Made by a program: the position numbers and the translations under genes. A stretch of DNA of 64,000 nucleotides from Pyrrhosoma nymphula. Taxonomy: Eukaryota; Arthropoda; Insecta; Odonata; Coenagrionidae. The DNA is taken from assembly GCA_963573305.1 (NCBI GenBank), contig OY754330.1, forward strand, positions 17,456,596-17,520,595, in the 5' to 3' direction. Position 1 is the first letter of the stretch. Every line of letters starts with the position of its first letter. Positions 44,649 through 55,247 of the stretch are shown here, piece after piece. The notes below the pieces were generated by a model. That model was not told the origin of the DNA. It saw only the letters and a program-made list of their open reading frames with translations, and searched no databases.

Positions 44649-47507
44649 GTGTTCTGTTTCCTTTCCTTACCACTGTTCTCTTTCTTTCCTTTTCCACTTA
44701 TTTTACCTGTTACTATGGATCATCCCAATATCCTTCATTATTGGTTACGGCAAGCACGTAGACATGCTCACAAAGTTGCTCAATATGGCTGTCACTCCGA
44801 GTTCCTCTCTTCATGCCTTTCTCTAGGAATCATACCCAAAAGTCTTATCATTAAACTTCCTCTTTCTGGCACCCCACCTAGTTCTCATCCTAAACTTCAC
44901 ACCTTCATCTATCGTCAATCTTTGGAATGCACTCGCATCATCCTTTCCGAATATCAGAGTCTCTACAAGAAGCACCTTTGCGACCTCCTCTCGCTCGTTA
45001 AAATTATATCCCTTTCATCCCCCGAATCAGTAACTCTCCTTAATGATATATTCTCTTCTGCACTGCGAAACCAATGTCGTAGACGTGCTACCCACTTGCA
45101 GAAACTTTCCACCATTTGCGTTGCTTTTTTGAATAACGGCATTTCTTTGCCCCTCACTGAACTGATGCCCCCTCCCCCTCCCAAGCCCCCTCCACTCTTT
45201 CTCTTTAAGCCGGACCTTTCCACCCTCTACAATCTTCCACCCCCCCCACGTGGCCCTCCGGTTTTCCCAAAACGCCGCCCCCAGCCGCATGGGGCCCTCC
45301 CACCTTCCGCCCCCACCGCTGACCGCGAAGTGTTAAACCTTTCCTCCTTCCCCCTCGATGCAAACGAGCTTTCAGTGCTCCAAAAGGGATTGTCTTTTTC
45401 CCCCACCCCAAGAGTTAACCCAGTGAATATTCTCACTGACGCCCTTAAGTTCTGCCGAAACTTGAGATGGCGTGCTTTCTGGAAAGCCCACCCTAATATC
45501 CCGTCCACTCCTTCGTCTATTCGACAGCCCCTCTCCAAATTTCTCCCGCCGTCTCAACGGGAACCTAAAGCACTCCATGCTAATCACCCAGTTGAGATCT
45601 TCATTAAACTCTTCCTAACTAAATTATCCGAAAAGTCATTTCTCCAATCACTAACTCCACCAAGTAATCTCACCCGTCCAGAAAAACTCGCGTTAAAAAA
45701 ATTATCCAACAACAATGAGATCATCATCTCTAAGGCAGACAAAGGATCAACAGTTGTCGTACTGGATAAAAATGCCTACATATCCGAAGGGCTTCGGCAA
45801 CTTAATGATCCCTCTTCTTATACTGCCCTCCCCCAAGACCCAAACGCTGATTTCCAGAAAGATATAACTTTATTCCTGGAGGAATTCGGACCAGCCGAAG
45901 GCCTCACTCCCTCCGAAATCGCCATCCTCTCACCCTCTAACTTCAAAACGCCCCATTTCTATATGCTTCCTAAAATTCACAAAACCAACAATCCCGGTCG
46001 CCCTATTGTCTCTAGCATCAACTCCCCCACTGAACGGATCTCAGCACTGATTGATCATTACCTGCAACCATTAGTTATGTCTCTCCCCTCCTTCATCAAA
46101 GATACCTACCACTTCCTCGACCTCCTGCACGTCATCCCTATCCCTACTAACACTGACCTTCTTATGGCCACAATAGATGTCACTTCCCTCTATACGAGTA
46201 TACCCCATCATGAAGGAATTGAAGCTCTCCGTTTTTATCTCTCCCAACGCCCTAAACCACATCTTCCCTCCACCAACTTTATTGTTAAATTAACAGAATT
46301 AGTATTAACTAAAAACGCCTTTTCCTTCAACAATCAAGTTTTCCTTCAGATCAAAGGGACCGCCATGGGTACTCGCATGGCACCTTCTTATGCAAATCTA
46401 TTCATGGGCCATCTTGAAAGCACTTTCCTCAAAAACCAACCCCTCAAACCTCTCTTCTGGGCCCGCTATATTGATGATATCTTTGTTCTTTGGCCTCATG
46501 GTCGTGAATCTCTATCTTCCTTCATTTCTGTGCTAAACTCTTCCTTTTCGGTTTCTTTCACCTCTTCCGTCTCTGACTCTTCCATCACATTTCTGGATGT
46601 TAATATCCTACTAAAAAACAACAAATTCATCACCTCCGTCCATAAAAAACCCACTAACCATAACCTTTACCTTCATTTTAATAGCTGCCATCCACCACAT
46701 ACCAAACGCTCCATTCCATATTCCCTCTCTGTCCGCGGCCACAGAATTTGTAACGACGCCCACTCCCTTCAACAATACACCGATAACCTATATCACTCCC
46801 TCAGAGAACGCGAGTACCCCAAAAAGCTTCTTACCAATCAAATCCTGCCCCCCTCTGCCAATTACACCCCTCGGGCCAAAACCCACCATCCTGACAGACT
46901 CAGCCTCATCACCACATTCTTCCCTGGCTCCCATAAAATCAGAAACATCCTCCGCGATCTATACCCAATTTTAAAGAATAATAATTCCACTGCCCTCCTA
47001 TTACCTTCATGTCCCACAGTATTTTTTAAGCGTCCCGCAAACCTGCGAGATATCTTAAAATCTACTAAACCCTCCCTTCAACCGACCGCCCCCTCTCCAC
47101 CACTCTCCACAACTTGCAACCGTCCTCGGTGCAAATGTTGCTCCCTCCTACGCTCTTCTGCTACGCCCTCTTCCAATAAATCTTCCTTAGCAGCCAACTG
47201 TACTTCCACAAATATCGTTTACCGTCTCTCGTGCAATTTCTGCCCGGCATTTTATGTTGGCGAATGTACTACCCCGCTTTCAATACGAATGAATGGGCAC
47301 CGCCACTCCACCACATGTCCTCCCTTCATTGATCCCATTCCTAAACATACCGCTTCCCATCGTAAGACCTTCAATAAATGTTTCTCTCTCTCTATATTAG
47401 AAGCCCTCCCCGAATCAGCAACTAATATTGAACTGAGGACTCGCGAGATGGCTTTCATCTGGTGCTTAAGAGCATTTGAATCGCCCGGGCTTAACTTGGC
47501 CCACTGA
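44649..47507 (+). CDS. Penelope-like polyprotein: reverse transcriptase plus GIY-YIG endonuclease
   Basis: This multifunctional enzyme copies the element RNA into DNA at a nicked target. The first ATG gives a hydrophobic lead (residues 1-22). I favour the second ATG at 44715 (MDHPNILHYWLRQARRHAHK), which starts a basic N-terminal domain. A proline-rich linker lies near residues 170-215. RT motifs: SKADKGSTVVVLDK (about 361), MLPKIHKTNNPGRPIVS (about 439), ATIDVTSLYTSIPH with catalytic D510, GTAMGTRMAPSYANLF (570 on), and YIDD (607-610), the catalytic pair. A cysteine cluster CNRPRCKCC lies near 823. The GIY-YIG nuclease core is NIVYRLSCNFCPAFYVGE (855 on), with R880 and H884 following. It has no stop or frameshift, and its length is usual for PLEs. 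It is likely functional. Confidence 0.95.
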   Translation: MFCFLSLPLFSFFPFPLILPVTMDHPNILHYWLRQARRHAHKVAQYGCHSEFLSSCLSLGIIPKSLIIKLPLSGTPPSSHPKLHTFIYRQSLECTRIILSEYQSLYKKHLCDLLSLVKIISLSSPESVTLLNDIFSSALRNQCRRRATHLQKLSTICVAFLNNGISLPLTELMPPPPPKPPPLFLFKPDLSTLYNLPPPPRGPPVFPKRRPQPHGALPPSAPTADREVLNLSSFPLDANELSVLQKGLSFSPTPRVNPVNILTDALKFCRNLRWRAFWKAHPNIPSTPSSIRQPLSKFLPPSQREPKALHANHPVEIFIKLFLTKLSEKSFLQSLTPPSNLTRPEKLALKKLSNNNEIIISKADKGSTVVVLDKNAYISEGLRQLNDPSSYTALPQDPNADFQKDITLFLEEFGPAEGLTPSEIAILSPSNFKTPHFYMLPKIHKTNNPGRPIVSSINSPTERISALIDHYLQPLVMSLPSFIKDTYHFLDLLHVIPIPTNTDLLMATIDVTSLYTSIPHHEGIEALRFYLSQRPKPHLPSTNFIVKLTELVLTKNAFSFNNQVFLQIKGTAMGTRMAPSYANLFMGHLESTFLKNQPLKPLFWARYIDDIFVLWPHGRESLSSFISVLNSSFSVSFTSSVSDSSITFLDVNILLKNNKFITSVHKKPTNHNLYLHFNSCHPPHTKRSIPYSLSVRGHRICNDAHSLQQYTDNLYHSLREREYPKKLLTNQILPPSANYTPRAKTHHPDRLSLITTFFPGSHKIRNILRDLYPILKNNNSTALLLPSCPTVFFKRPANLRDILKSTKPSLQPTAPSPPLSTTCNRPRCKCCSLLRSSATPSSNKSSLAANCTSTNIVYRLSCNFCPAFYVGECTTPLSIRMNGHRHSTTCPPFIDPIPKHTASHRKTFNKCFSLSILEALPESATNIELRTREMAFIWCLRAFESPGLNLAH

Positions 47508-47606
47508 CCAATAGCAACCCCTTGCTCCCGCTCCCCACCAGTCCCCTTCCCTTCTCCTGTTCCGCTTCCCCCCCCCACCCGAGGTAACAGACCACTAGTT
47601 AGTCTC

Positions 47607-47648
47607 TTGTCGTTGACGATGGCGGCTTGACCGTCGAAACGTCCGCAA
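47607..47648 (+). ncRNA. Hammerhead-like motif, PLE-2 full copy
   Basis: Same sequence and layout as 44420-44461. With copies in B and the full element, a tandem transcript would carry two motifs one unit (3187 nt) apart, which would allow release of unit-length RNA if the motif cleaves. Confidence 0.55.
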
Positions 47649-47744
47649 ATTATTCTGTGAGTGTCCTTCTAATTTTCGTGTGCCTGTGTTTTAAAAGTAT
47701 ATTTATATTTGTGATTTTATTCGCCGAGTGCGGTTTCTCAGAAG

Positions 47745-47748
<4 letters not shown>

Positions 47749-47776
<28 letters not shown>
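47749..47776. repeat. (TA)n microsatellite at the 3' edge of PLE-2
   Basis: Alternating TA run directly after the PLE-2 3' end, resembling the tracts at 41263 and 42299. Confidence 0.9.
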
Positions 47777-50700
47777 CTAGCTTAAAATTTCCAAAGTTTT
47801 GGACCGATATTATAGCTAATTTGATTAACGATTCCTCAAGAAACGGAATATCGTATTCGTGACAATACTTGACTCCTCTCTGAAGAAAACTTTTGAAAAC
47901 AGATATTGCGAACCTCCTCTCCAAAAATAGATACTAAGGAGCGAAGGAAAGGCATTCCAATGGGAAGTGAAAGGGTGCTAAAAGTATGACGTCGCATTTT
48001 TTCACTAAACATTGGTTTGCACACGTGTCTGGAATCGATTGATTTCCGCTCGGTCTTCAGTGCTACTGACCTAACTCATGAAATTAATCATTTGCCTGAT
48101 GAATACGCAAATTAGCGTACAGTAGCCCATTCAACTCTTTCTGGTTTAATATTCAATGAACTCCAGGCAACGGAAAGTCAAGGAATACATGCATCGATGA
48201 GTTGTTAACGTGCACATCATGCAAGCTGATCCTTGACAATGTAGCATTTTTGGGATGCCCACTCAGAAAAATGATGTCTTTGAGGAACCACGTGCCACAG
48301 TTGACCCGTGTCCGTCGGGTTTGAATCGAGGTATTCCCCTTGGGACACACAGCTGCTCCAAGCTTCAAGGATTTTAGAGAACCGGACCATGTTGAGAAAT
48401 CGCAAGTAGAACTTGGAAGCATTCACAGGTCTTTTTCAGTGTTCTGAAAAAATATATTCCACTGGCCATGGGCCTCGCCAAGTCTACTGGTCACTTCTGA
48501 TTATATTCGAGTTTAAATGTCCTTTGAGAGCCAGTTTAGCACTCGTTTGAAACATATCGGCCGGACATAACTTCGGGAAAGCACATAATAATTCAAAGGC
48601 GTTCATTGACAAATCTATCAATGTTTAAATTCCTAGTTAAATTTGCTAGGAATTTCTCGACCATGAAATTAAATAGCTTTAATTCTAGAAAGGACGATAA
48701 AAACGATAAAACAATGTCTACAATACAATTGAATCCCCTCGTGTTTTAGTAAACAATACGAATTCGTCAAATCAGTGCTGTTACTATTCCTTAAAAGTGA
48801 TTGCATGAACGTCGTCCATATCTGCATCTTCACACCGTTACTGTTGTCAGCTAACCATATTTTATCAATTTTTTGTTTCGAATTGTTTGGTTTGTAGCAT
48901 GTGAGATTCGCAGAGCAACCATTTACATAAAATTTGAAAGGAATTTTGGTGTTGGCATTTCAAAATGCCGAAAACGACCGAAGTAAACTGCTAAAAACAT
49001 GAATGCATGCATGTGAAAAAATAAAATCTGCTGCACTTACTCAAAATGGCTTCACGTCAGTTGGCGAGAAACAATGCTCGTTTCAATCTAAGTATTTCTC
49101 ACATCAAACAGTAATTCACCACCTAGAAAATTGATTAGAATTTTAGACATTGTTCAGAACATATAAAACATATAAGAGTTTAGCCAACAAATCCTTTTTA
49201 GGATCATCAAAACAGCAAAAAATAAGACAGAGCAACAATGAGAAATGGATGCGTCGACGGGCATTAAAATCGATCCACTGGAATGTATTGTACCCATCAA
49301 TTATTTTTATGCAACTGAGACCATTGGCAAAGAGTAAAACACAATGATTGCACGCATAACACAAATGCAGGAAATAATACAACATTCTTTTAGATTTTTT
49401 GAGGTTAGATATGTTATTCAGTCAATGAATGGTAGTTCTTAGTGTTTATGACCCATTAACGATGTAGCATGTGCCGGTCCCATTTAGAACAACATATTAC
49501 CAACATACCCCTAGTATATAATAACAGCCAAACGTAGCCGTTTACAATTACACTATGTGCATAAAAGTGTAATGGGTGGCACTAAAAATGTTAATGACAC
49601 TCGTTTCAAGAATCTAGGTTATCGCTCATAATACTAATATGTTGATGGGCGGAATAATTGCAACATAAAAATAAATACGTTACTAAACATTTGAATAAAA
49701 TGTAAAATGCAATTGCCAACTTGGAAAATATGGGTAGCTTGAAACATGCAACACCACATGCCTCGCAAATTGCAAGAGTGATGAGCATATTAAAAAATTC
49801 TTCGCTAGTAATGACAGATCTAAAAAAGAGCGAACTATAGGAATAAGGAATTGTAGAACATGGGGTACAAACGAGGAAGATTATTGACCACCAAGCTATT
49901 CGTTATCCATCGATGCTGTACTACTGGTGCATTCCGTGCAAGTTGTAGCACATGAAATTATTAATTGAAATCAAACGTTTTCCGCATTAAACTTGCATAA
50001 AAATACAATAATTAGAGCTCGCTTCCATCAAATAGCGCTGTGGGCCACAACTTGCTCTTAAATTTTTGTAAATTACTTTTCCTTGTGTAATAATGCTTCT
50101 GGAAAACTAATGACGGCTAAACCAAACTATTGTTATTTTGATTGATATTCTTAAAGGTTTTGAGATTAATTTTGTTCCAAAGCTCCAGGCATCGAATTCA
50201 AGTACAATGATCGAAACACTCGGTGTTATCGTCATCATTTCCGTTTATTTCCAATTTCATTTACTTCATGCATTTCTGAATAGTGCAATCGCAGTATTTA
50301 ATCTAGGATATTGGGATGGAGTCAGAAACTATTCCGTTCCTGCCAAAATGATGAGATTCCCCAGCTTTTCCGAAGAGAGCCGATTTAGATATAACCCTGC
50401 ATGTGGACGTAGCGTTATGATACCGACGATTTTTTATTGCAGCAAGTGGATATGATGCGATATAATCGTAAAAAATCTATGAAAATAAAAGCTATTGTCT
50501 GAAACGCCGTTACTCAGATGAGTTTTCTGAACTTGACAATGCGGCGACCGTTAGGTTTCCGAGGTTATTCTGATGGCAAATGCGTTTAAACCTAGTTTAG
50601 GCGGCGGATATATTGGTCGGTGATGTGATAGTCTCGATTTTAATTGGGGTACGTTGCCAAATTTCCGAAGCAAATACCCATCCGGATTTATTGCCACTAA

Positions 50701-51289
50701 CCACACCAGCACAACAATATGACCCACTAAATACTCCTCGAATGTTCGCATCGTTTTGATGAGGATTCCACCGCAGTGCCTATTGGAGATGTGCTACAGT
50801 GATTTACTCGTTCACTTTGGCATCAGGTGGCCGGTTATTCAAACTAGTTAACGAGGCAGTCATGCCGACAAATCCAAACGAGAACATTATTGGAAACTTT
50901 CGAAAGACTTAGAAACCGCGTAAATTATCTTTCGGGGATAATACTCCGAGGAATGAGGGCCTTGCAATCTCCGTAATCCGGCCAAGCGCACCTGATCCGC
51001 CTAAAAACCAGTGGTGCCCTTATCCTCTTCTCCCTCCAATTCGCACCCTCTGGTCCACGCAACCTTCAAAAGCCCTCAAACCCTTTCTGGCTTCCTGGAT
51101 CCAGCCTCAGACGTGGCGGGAAGGCACGTCGTGACAAGGTCCTAAAGAGCAAAAAATGACCGATCCGTTCACTTCAAGTTTTCAACGTTCTTAAATAATT
51201 TTATTTGAGAAAAGGTAACATGCCCACGACTTCTGGAAGCGAGAATACTTAAAATCTACGAAGAAAACGTGATACTCCGCTTGCAAAAC
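47777..51289. other. Unannotated 3.5-kb stretch
   Basis: The longest frame is 105 codons (50138-50455), with a hydrophobic segment but no recognisable domain. No repeat partner was noticed. It is a place where a small host exon could hide, but nothing supports one. Confidence 0.5.
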
Positions 51290-51420
51290 CGAATCTCACA
51301 TTGTATATGATATCTTTTTTTGTATTTCGGACCAAAAATATTTAATGCCTTACCAGATTGTATTAAAAGCATAAGGAGCGAGAGGAAAAAATTGAAATAG
51401 TGAAAGGCATAGATATTGGC
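51290..51420 (+). pseudogene. LINE ORF2 C-terminal scrap
   Basis: The frame FLYFGPKIFNALPDCIKSIR SERKKLK* resembles the C-terminal end of Jockey-type LINE proteins (F-G-P-x-I-x-N-x-L-P-x-x-I-K). It is preceded by stops and has no catalytic motifs. It is AT-rich downstream. The identity is suggestive only. Confidence 0.5.
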
Positions 51421-51551
51421 ACAGCATTGACGTTTTTTATTAATAATTTGTACTTATGTTATAAACTTGTATATCATGTAACAAGCTCGATGAAGTAGTC
51501 TGTATTTATTTATTTTTCTGTTCATAATTGGCGCAAAATGAAATGGTTTTA

Positions 51552-51655
51552 TGTTAACAGTCCAGTCAATGAACGATCAAAAAGGGGGTGTAGAGGACAT
51601 GGAAGAGGACAGAGACCAAACTTCAGGTGTGTGTTTGGGGTTTGGGAGATAAACA
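51552..51655. repeat. Dispersed repeat R3, copy a
   Basis: ACAGTCCAGTCAATGAA, GGGGGTGTAGAGGACATGGA, AAACTTCAG and GTGTTTGGGGTTTGGGA are shared with 58530-58612, in the same order and orientation. Too short to classify. Confidence 0.7.
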
Positions 51656-51747
51656 TACTAAAATTTCCCGGGCCTACGAGGTGTGCGGGGGGGGAGGGGG
51701 GGCGCAGAAGGTCCCTTTCTTAAGGTTTTTCGCTTATATCTTGCAAA

Positions 51748-52842
51748 CATCTACATCTACATACTACTCCGCTAGCCGCCTCAATAGGCGTGTGGCGTTA
51801 AGGTGTTAAGACACCAGCCGTTTACATATAATAAGGAAACGCTCTAATGAAATTACGCCTTGAATTTATAAAAGTCCCTTATTGTTCGGAGGAAAAACGA
51901 ATTCCCATACCTATCCGTTCGGCAAAATATCTCTCTTAATTTATCGTTTCTGTCGGACCTGGAAATATAATGGGGTTCTAATATGATGTTCTCCGTGTCG
52001 CTCTGAAAGATATCTATTCTCAATTGCTCAAGCAATCTAAGCCTAGCGCGCAGCCTCCGAGTCTCTAGCGGCTCCCAGCCTAATTCGTTAAACATCTGTG
52101 TAACGCTGTCTGTACCCCCGTAGCAGTTTTTGACGAATCGCGCAGCTTTCCTTTGTATTTTATTAGGTTCCCGGACTAAGTCTTTCTGCACCGGATCCCA
52201 TATGCTCGCTGCATATTCAAGGTGTGGCCGTACGAGTGCGAAATAGCACCTCTCTTTTACTTTTTCATCCGAAAATCTTCCCACAATACGCTTGACGAAT
52301 ACTAGCTTCTACAGAGCTCTGCCACAAATATTTCTTATATGTGCTCCCCACGATAGGTCCAAAGTTATCGTAACTCCTAGCTACTTCACTTCATCTGTCA
52401 CCTTTATGTTAACACCATCCACAGCATATGCATGGGAATAGTTGGACAACCTCCGCAAGAAATGTACCGCCGTGCATTTGCTCAGATTAAGTTCGAGTCC
52501 CCACTCTTGGCTCCACACATGAACGTGGTTTAAATCCGATGATAGAGTTTCAAAGTCAGAGTGATCACTAATTTCACGATAGATGACAGCGTCGTCGGCA
52601 AATAAACGTATTTTACTGCTAATTCGAGAGCATAGATCATTTATGTAAATAATGAACAAAAGGGGGCCGATCATGCTTCCTTGCGGGTCACCTGATGTCA
52701 CTTTAACTACATCAGAGCTAATTCCGTCAAGAACTACCTTTTGCAAACGGTGCGTGGTAGCGAAAATATTAAAGGTTTTAAAATGAAAGCTCACTAAATT
52801 TGCTACGAAATAGTTCCTCTTACATTTATTTCTGTTCCTCAT
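51748..52842 (-). pseudogene. LINE reverse transcriptase (antisense), 5'-truncated, two stops
   Basis: Read on the minus strand: RLQKVVLDGISSDVVKVTSG, DPQGSMIGPLLFIIYINDL (RT block B), RLFADDAVIY (FADD), WGLELNLSKCTAVHF, then the thumb and RCYFALVRPHLEYAASIWDP. It ends CRTDRYGNSFFLRTIRDF and a stop at 51853. One reading frame runs throughout and is broken only by TAG codons at 52383-52381 and 52311-52309. The LINE part starts near 52760; codons before that are unrelated. The 3' UTR is short (about 105 bp), with a GGTGTC...GACACC stem, GCCACACGCC and a TGTAGATGTAGATG tail. It is the reference copy for the tail family. Confidence 0.9.
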
Positions 52843-53629
52843 AGTTATCGAGATATTTGCAAGCGAAATTTGTACATTTTTTGAAATACGCTAACATTTC
52901 CTCACGTTTTATGACAAAACTTTCCGTCTAGCGGCACAGCCTTTAGTTTTACAGCAAAGCCCTCAGGAACATAGTTGTAGAAAATTACATAAACTTTTTA
53001 ATGAGACATAATTTAATGTTTTATCTTTAACTGGTCAATGGTTATAGCTATTTGAAATGTATAGCTAAATTCCGGAATGTTGTAAGAAAAGCGCACATCG
53101 CTCTTTCCTGTTTTCTAGGGTTGCATATTATTAATATTGCTGTATGTTGTGTTAATATACATAAATGGTAATAAAATGTGAGTAATGAACTAAATATACA
53201 GTAGGCTTATGTTCATTCACTTTTTTCACACTATGAGCATACATGTTAAACTACATGCTGCCGCACCGAATCGAAAAAAGTTAGACACAAGTCATTTTTT
53301 CAACTTTCTACGAGATCTGTATTATTTAATAATCTACGCTGGTTTTCATGCAATACCACGTGCAACGCAATTAATGTTAGTGATTCCAAGGTTTATGTCG
53401 CATGCGATTTAAAATATCTTAGCAACTCTGAGGAAAAGTGGAGAGGAAACTCGATGTCACGTGGCTAGATAATGACCAATGAGATGTGAGTGGGCAGAGC
53501 GTAGCCTCGGAAAATATCATTTACCTTCAAGCAGTCGTGTACACTTCGTACTCCTGTGTGCAGTGTTGCCAAAAGTCACTCCCTCGCTCTCGCGCTTTCA
53601 CTATCTGGACAGGCTACTTAATCTCGGCA
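52843..53629. other. Unannotated stretch
   Basis: Only short frames; nothing recognised. Confidence 0.5.
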
Positions 53630-54755
53630 GTACAGTCGTCGCGAAAGCTTATGGCGTTGCTCGGTAGACGATTTTGGGACTGGAAGGGTCTATTTTCTAA
53701 AAACCGGTTGCCGCGGATGGAAGGGTGGCACCGGCGGGCTAATGTTTACGATTTTAGTTCCCAACATTGACATTTGTCACATGCCTTCAAAGAATTTGAA
53801 TGCCCCCAGCTGTTCGCCGCAGTGGGTTATGGAGTGGGCGTCGTCCCTTTGGACCTGAGCGCGCGCCAGGGGGTCACGGCCTGTGGATCTCAGGCCGATG
53901 GCATGGATGTGGACTTGTAGTTACAACAAGTATTAAATATTTTCTACAATATTACACAAAGACAAATATCACATTCGTATTTCTTGCGATTTTCTTTCTA
54001 TAATAAATTACGGAAATTATCCAATTTATTTTTGTATGAAATATATACCTACATGTTCTCTCTGTATCTCTAGAATATATATTCTTATATTTCCACTCTT
54101 TTGTGTTCTCAATGTCCCATTTATTCATCGGATATACATGTACATAGTGCCAATTTTTTACATTATCTCTTCAAGTACTTTTTATTTTCTTATTTCAGTG
54201 ACTGAAACTTGAGATAGTGGTATTCAAAGTCCGATTCCATTCATTGCATTAGCTAAATACAAGAAGAATTTAGAATGCACTGTTATTTCTTAATTTTATG
54301 TTGTATGTCTTAAATCTCGATGACATAATTTCACGTGGCTGAAAATTTTAGCAACGTTTTTAAAAAACAACGGATTTGCGCTAAGTTTGGTGTCTACTCA
54401 ATCAGCGTTTCAGCGGAATCACGACTTTGTTTGATAATGTTGAAAAAATGTTTACGTTTACAGTAATTGAAATGCCCAGTAGTGAGTCATCGCGTAAGAC
54501 CATCTATTCCACAGCCCCGGCCTCGGAACGGAGGTATGGTCGGGGGAAGGGTCGGCTACCTCCTCCATGCTCCGCGACGAGTCAAATTGTCCAAAACGGC
54601 TCGGAATTACATTTTTACGCCGAGACGCTACATTGGTCATTCTTCCAGATAACGCGCTCACTTTCCCCTCCGTTCCTTTCTTTTACCCCTCCCACATATT
54701 TCACCCCCTCTGTACTGCGCATCTAAAGGCCATAAACTCTCGCGAGGACTGTACT
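53630..54755. repeat. Dispersed 1.1-kb repeat R2, copy b
   Basis: Partner of 6468-7592 in the same orientation. It begins ACAGTCGTCGCGAAAGC and ends near GCGCATCTAAAGGCC. Both copies stop aligning abruptly at each side, which argues for a mobile unit rather than a large segmental duplication. Confidence 0.8.
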
Positions 54756-55114
54756 TATGGCAACCTCCACTTGAAGCCCACTCCACCGTTAGAACCTCCC
54801 AACCACGAATATGAGAGGACGCTTGGGCCGTCACGAATGCACACAAAACTCTGTCGCAAATATAATTGAACTCTGGTGTAGTGTGCGTTTCATAACAGGC
54901 TGTTACTTAGGAGGGAACAGATAAAACGGCATAAGTCACCCTTAGTTCTCCGCCCATTAATTATGACCGGAATTTGTCATCATTGGAAAGAGTGGCCATC
55001 ATTTCGTTCTTAGCTGTACGAGGAAGTATGAGGATGTGTTGCGGTGGAAGTTTTTTCTTGAGGAAAGTCTAATATATCCTTATAATACTTCCGCACCCGT
55101 ATGATACATCCGTA
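54756..55114. other. Spacer, nothing recognised
   Basis: Unique sequence between R2 copy b and the LINE tail; no frame of note. Confidence 0.5.
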
Positions 55115-55247
55115 TGTAATGCTAATGCATAATTAGTCGTAGTTACACTAACTTTAGGGTATAGTGTAATGCATGTTGGTGATTACTCACCCCCTGCCAC
55201 ACACCCCTGAGGTGGCTTGCAGGGTATTTTGTAGATGTAGATATAGA
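55115..55247 (+). mobile_element. LINE 3' tail
   Basis: ATGCTAATGCATAATTAGTC through TGCATGTTGGTGATTACTCA to CCTGCCACACACCCCTGAGG and TTTTGTAGATGTAGATATAG. Very close to the 14.2-kb copy and strongly 5'-truncated. Confidence 0.8.

Larger units (their letters stand above)
44567..47753 (+). mobile_element. PLE-2 full-length Penelope-like element (3187 bp)
   Basis: It starts right after segment B and ends at GAAGATATTATAT before a (TA)n tract. It has a short 5' leader, an intact 952-codon frame, a roughly 245-bp 3' UTR with a C-run, the hammerhead-like motif, and the terminal CGCCGAGTGCGGTTTCTCAG AAG. Protein-level identity of segments A, B and the full copy points to a recent insertion, or alternatively to assembly duplication. 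Confidence 0.95.
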
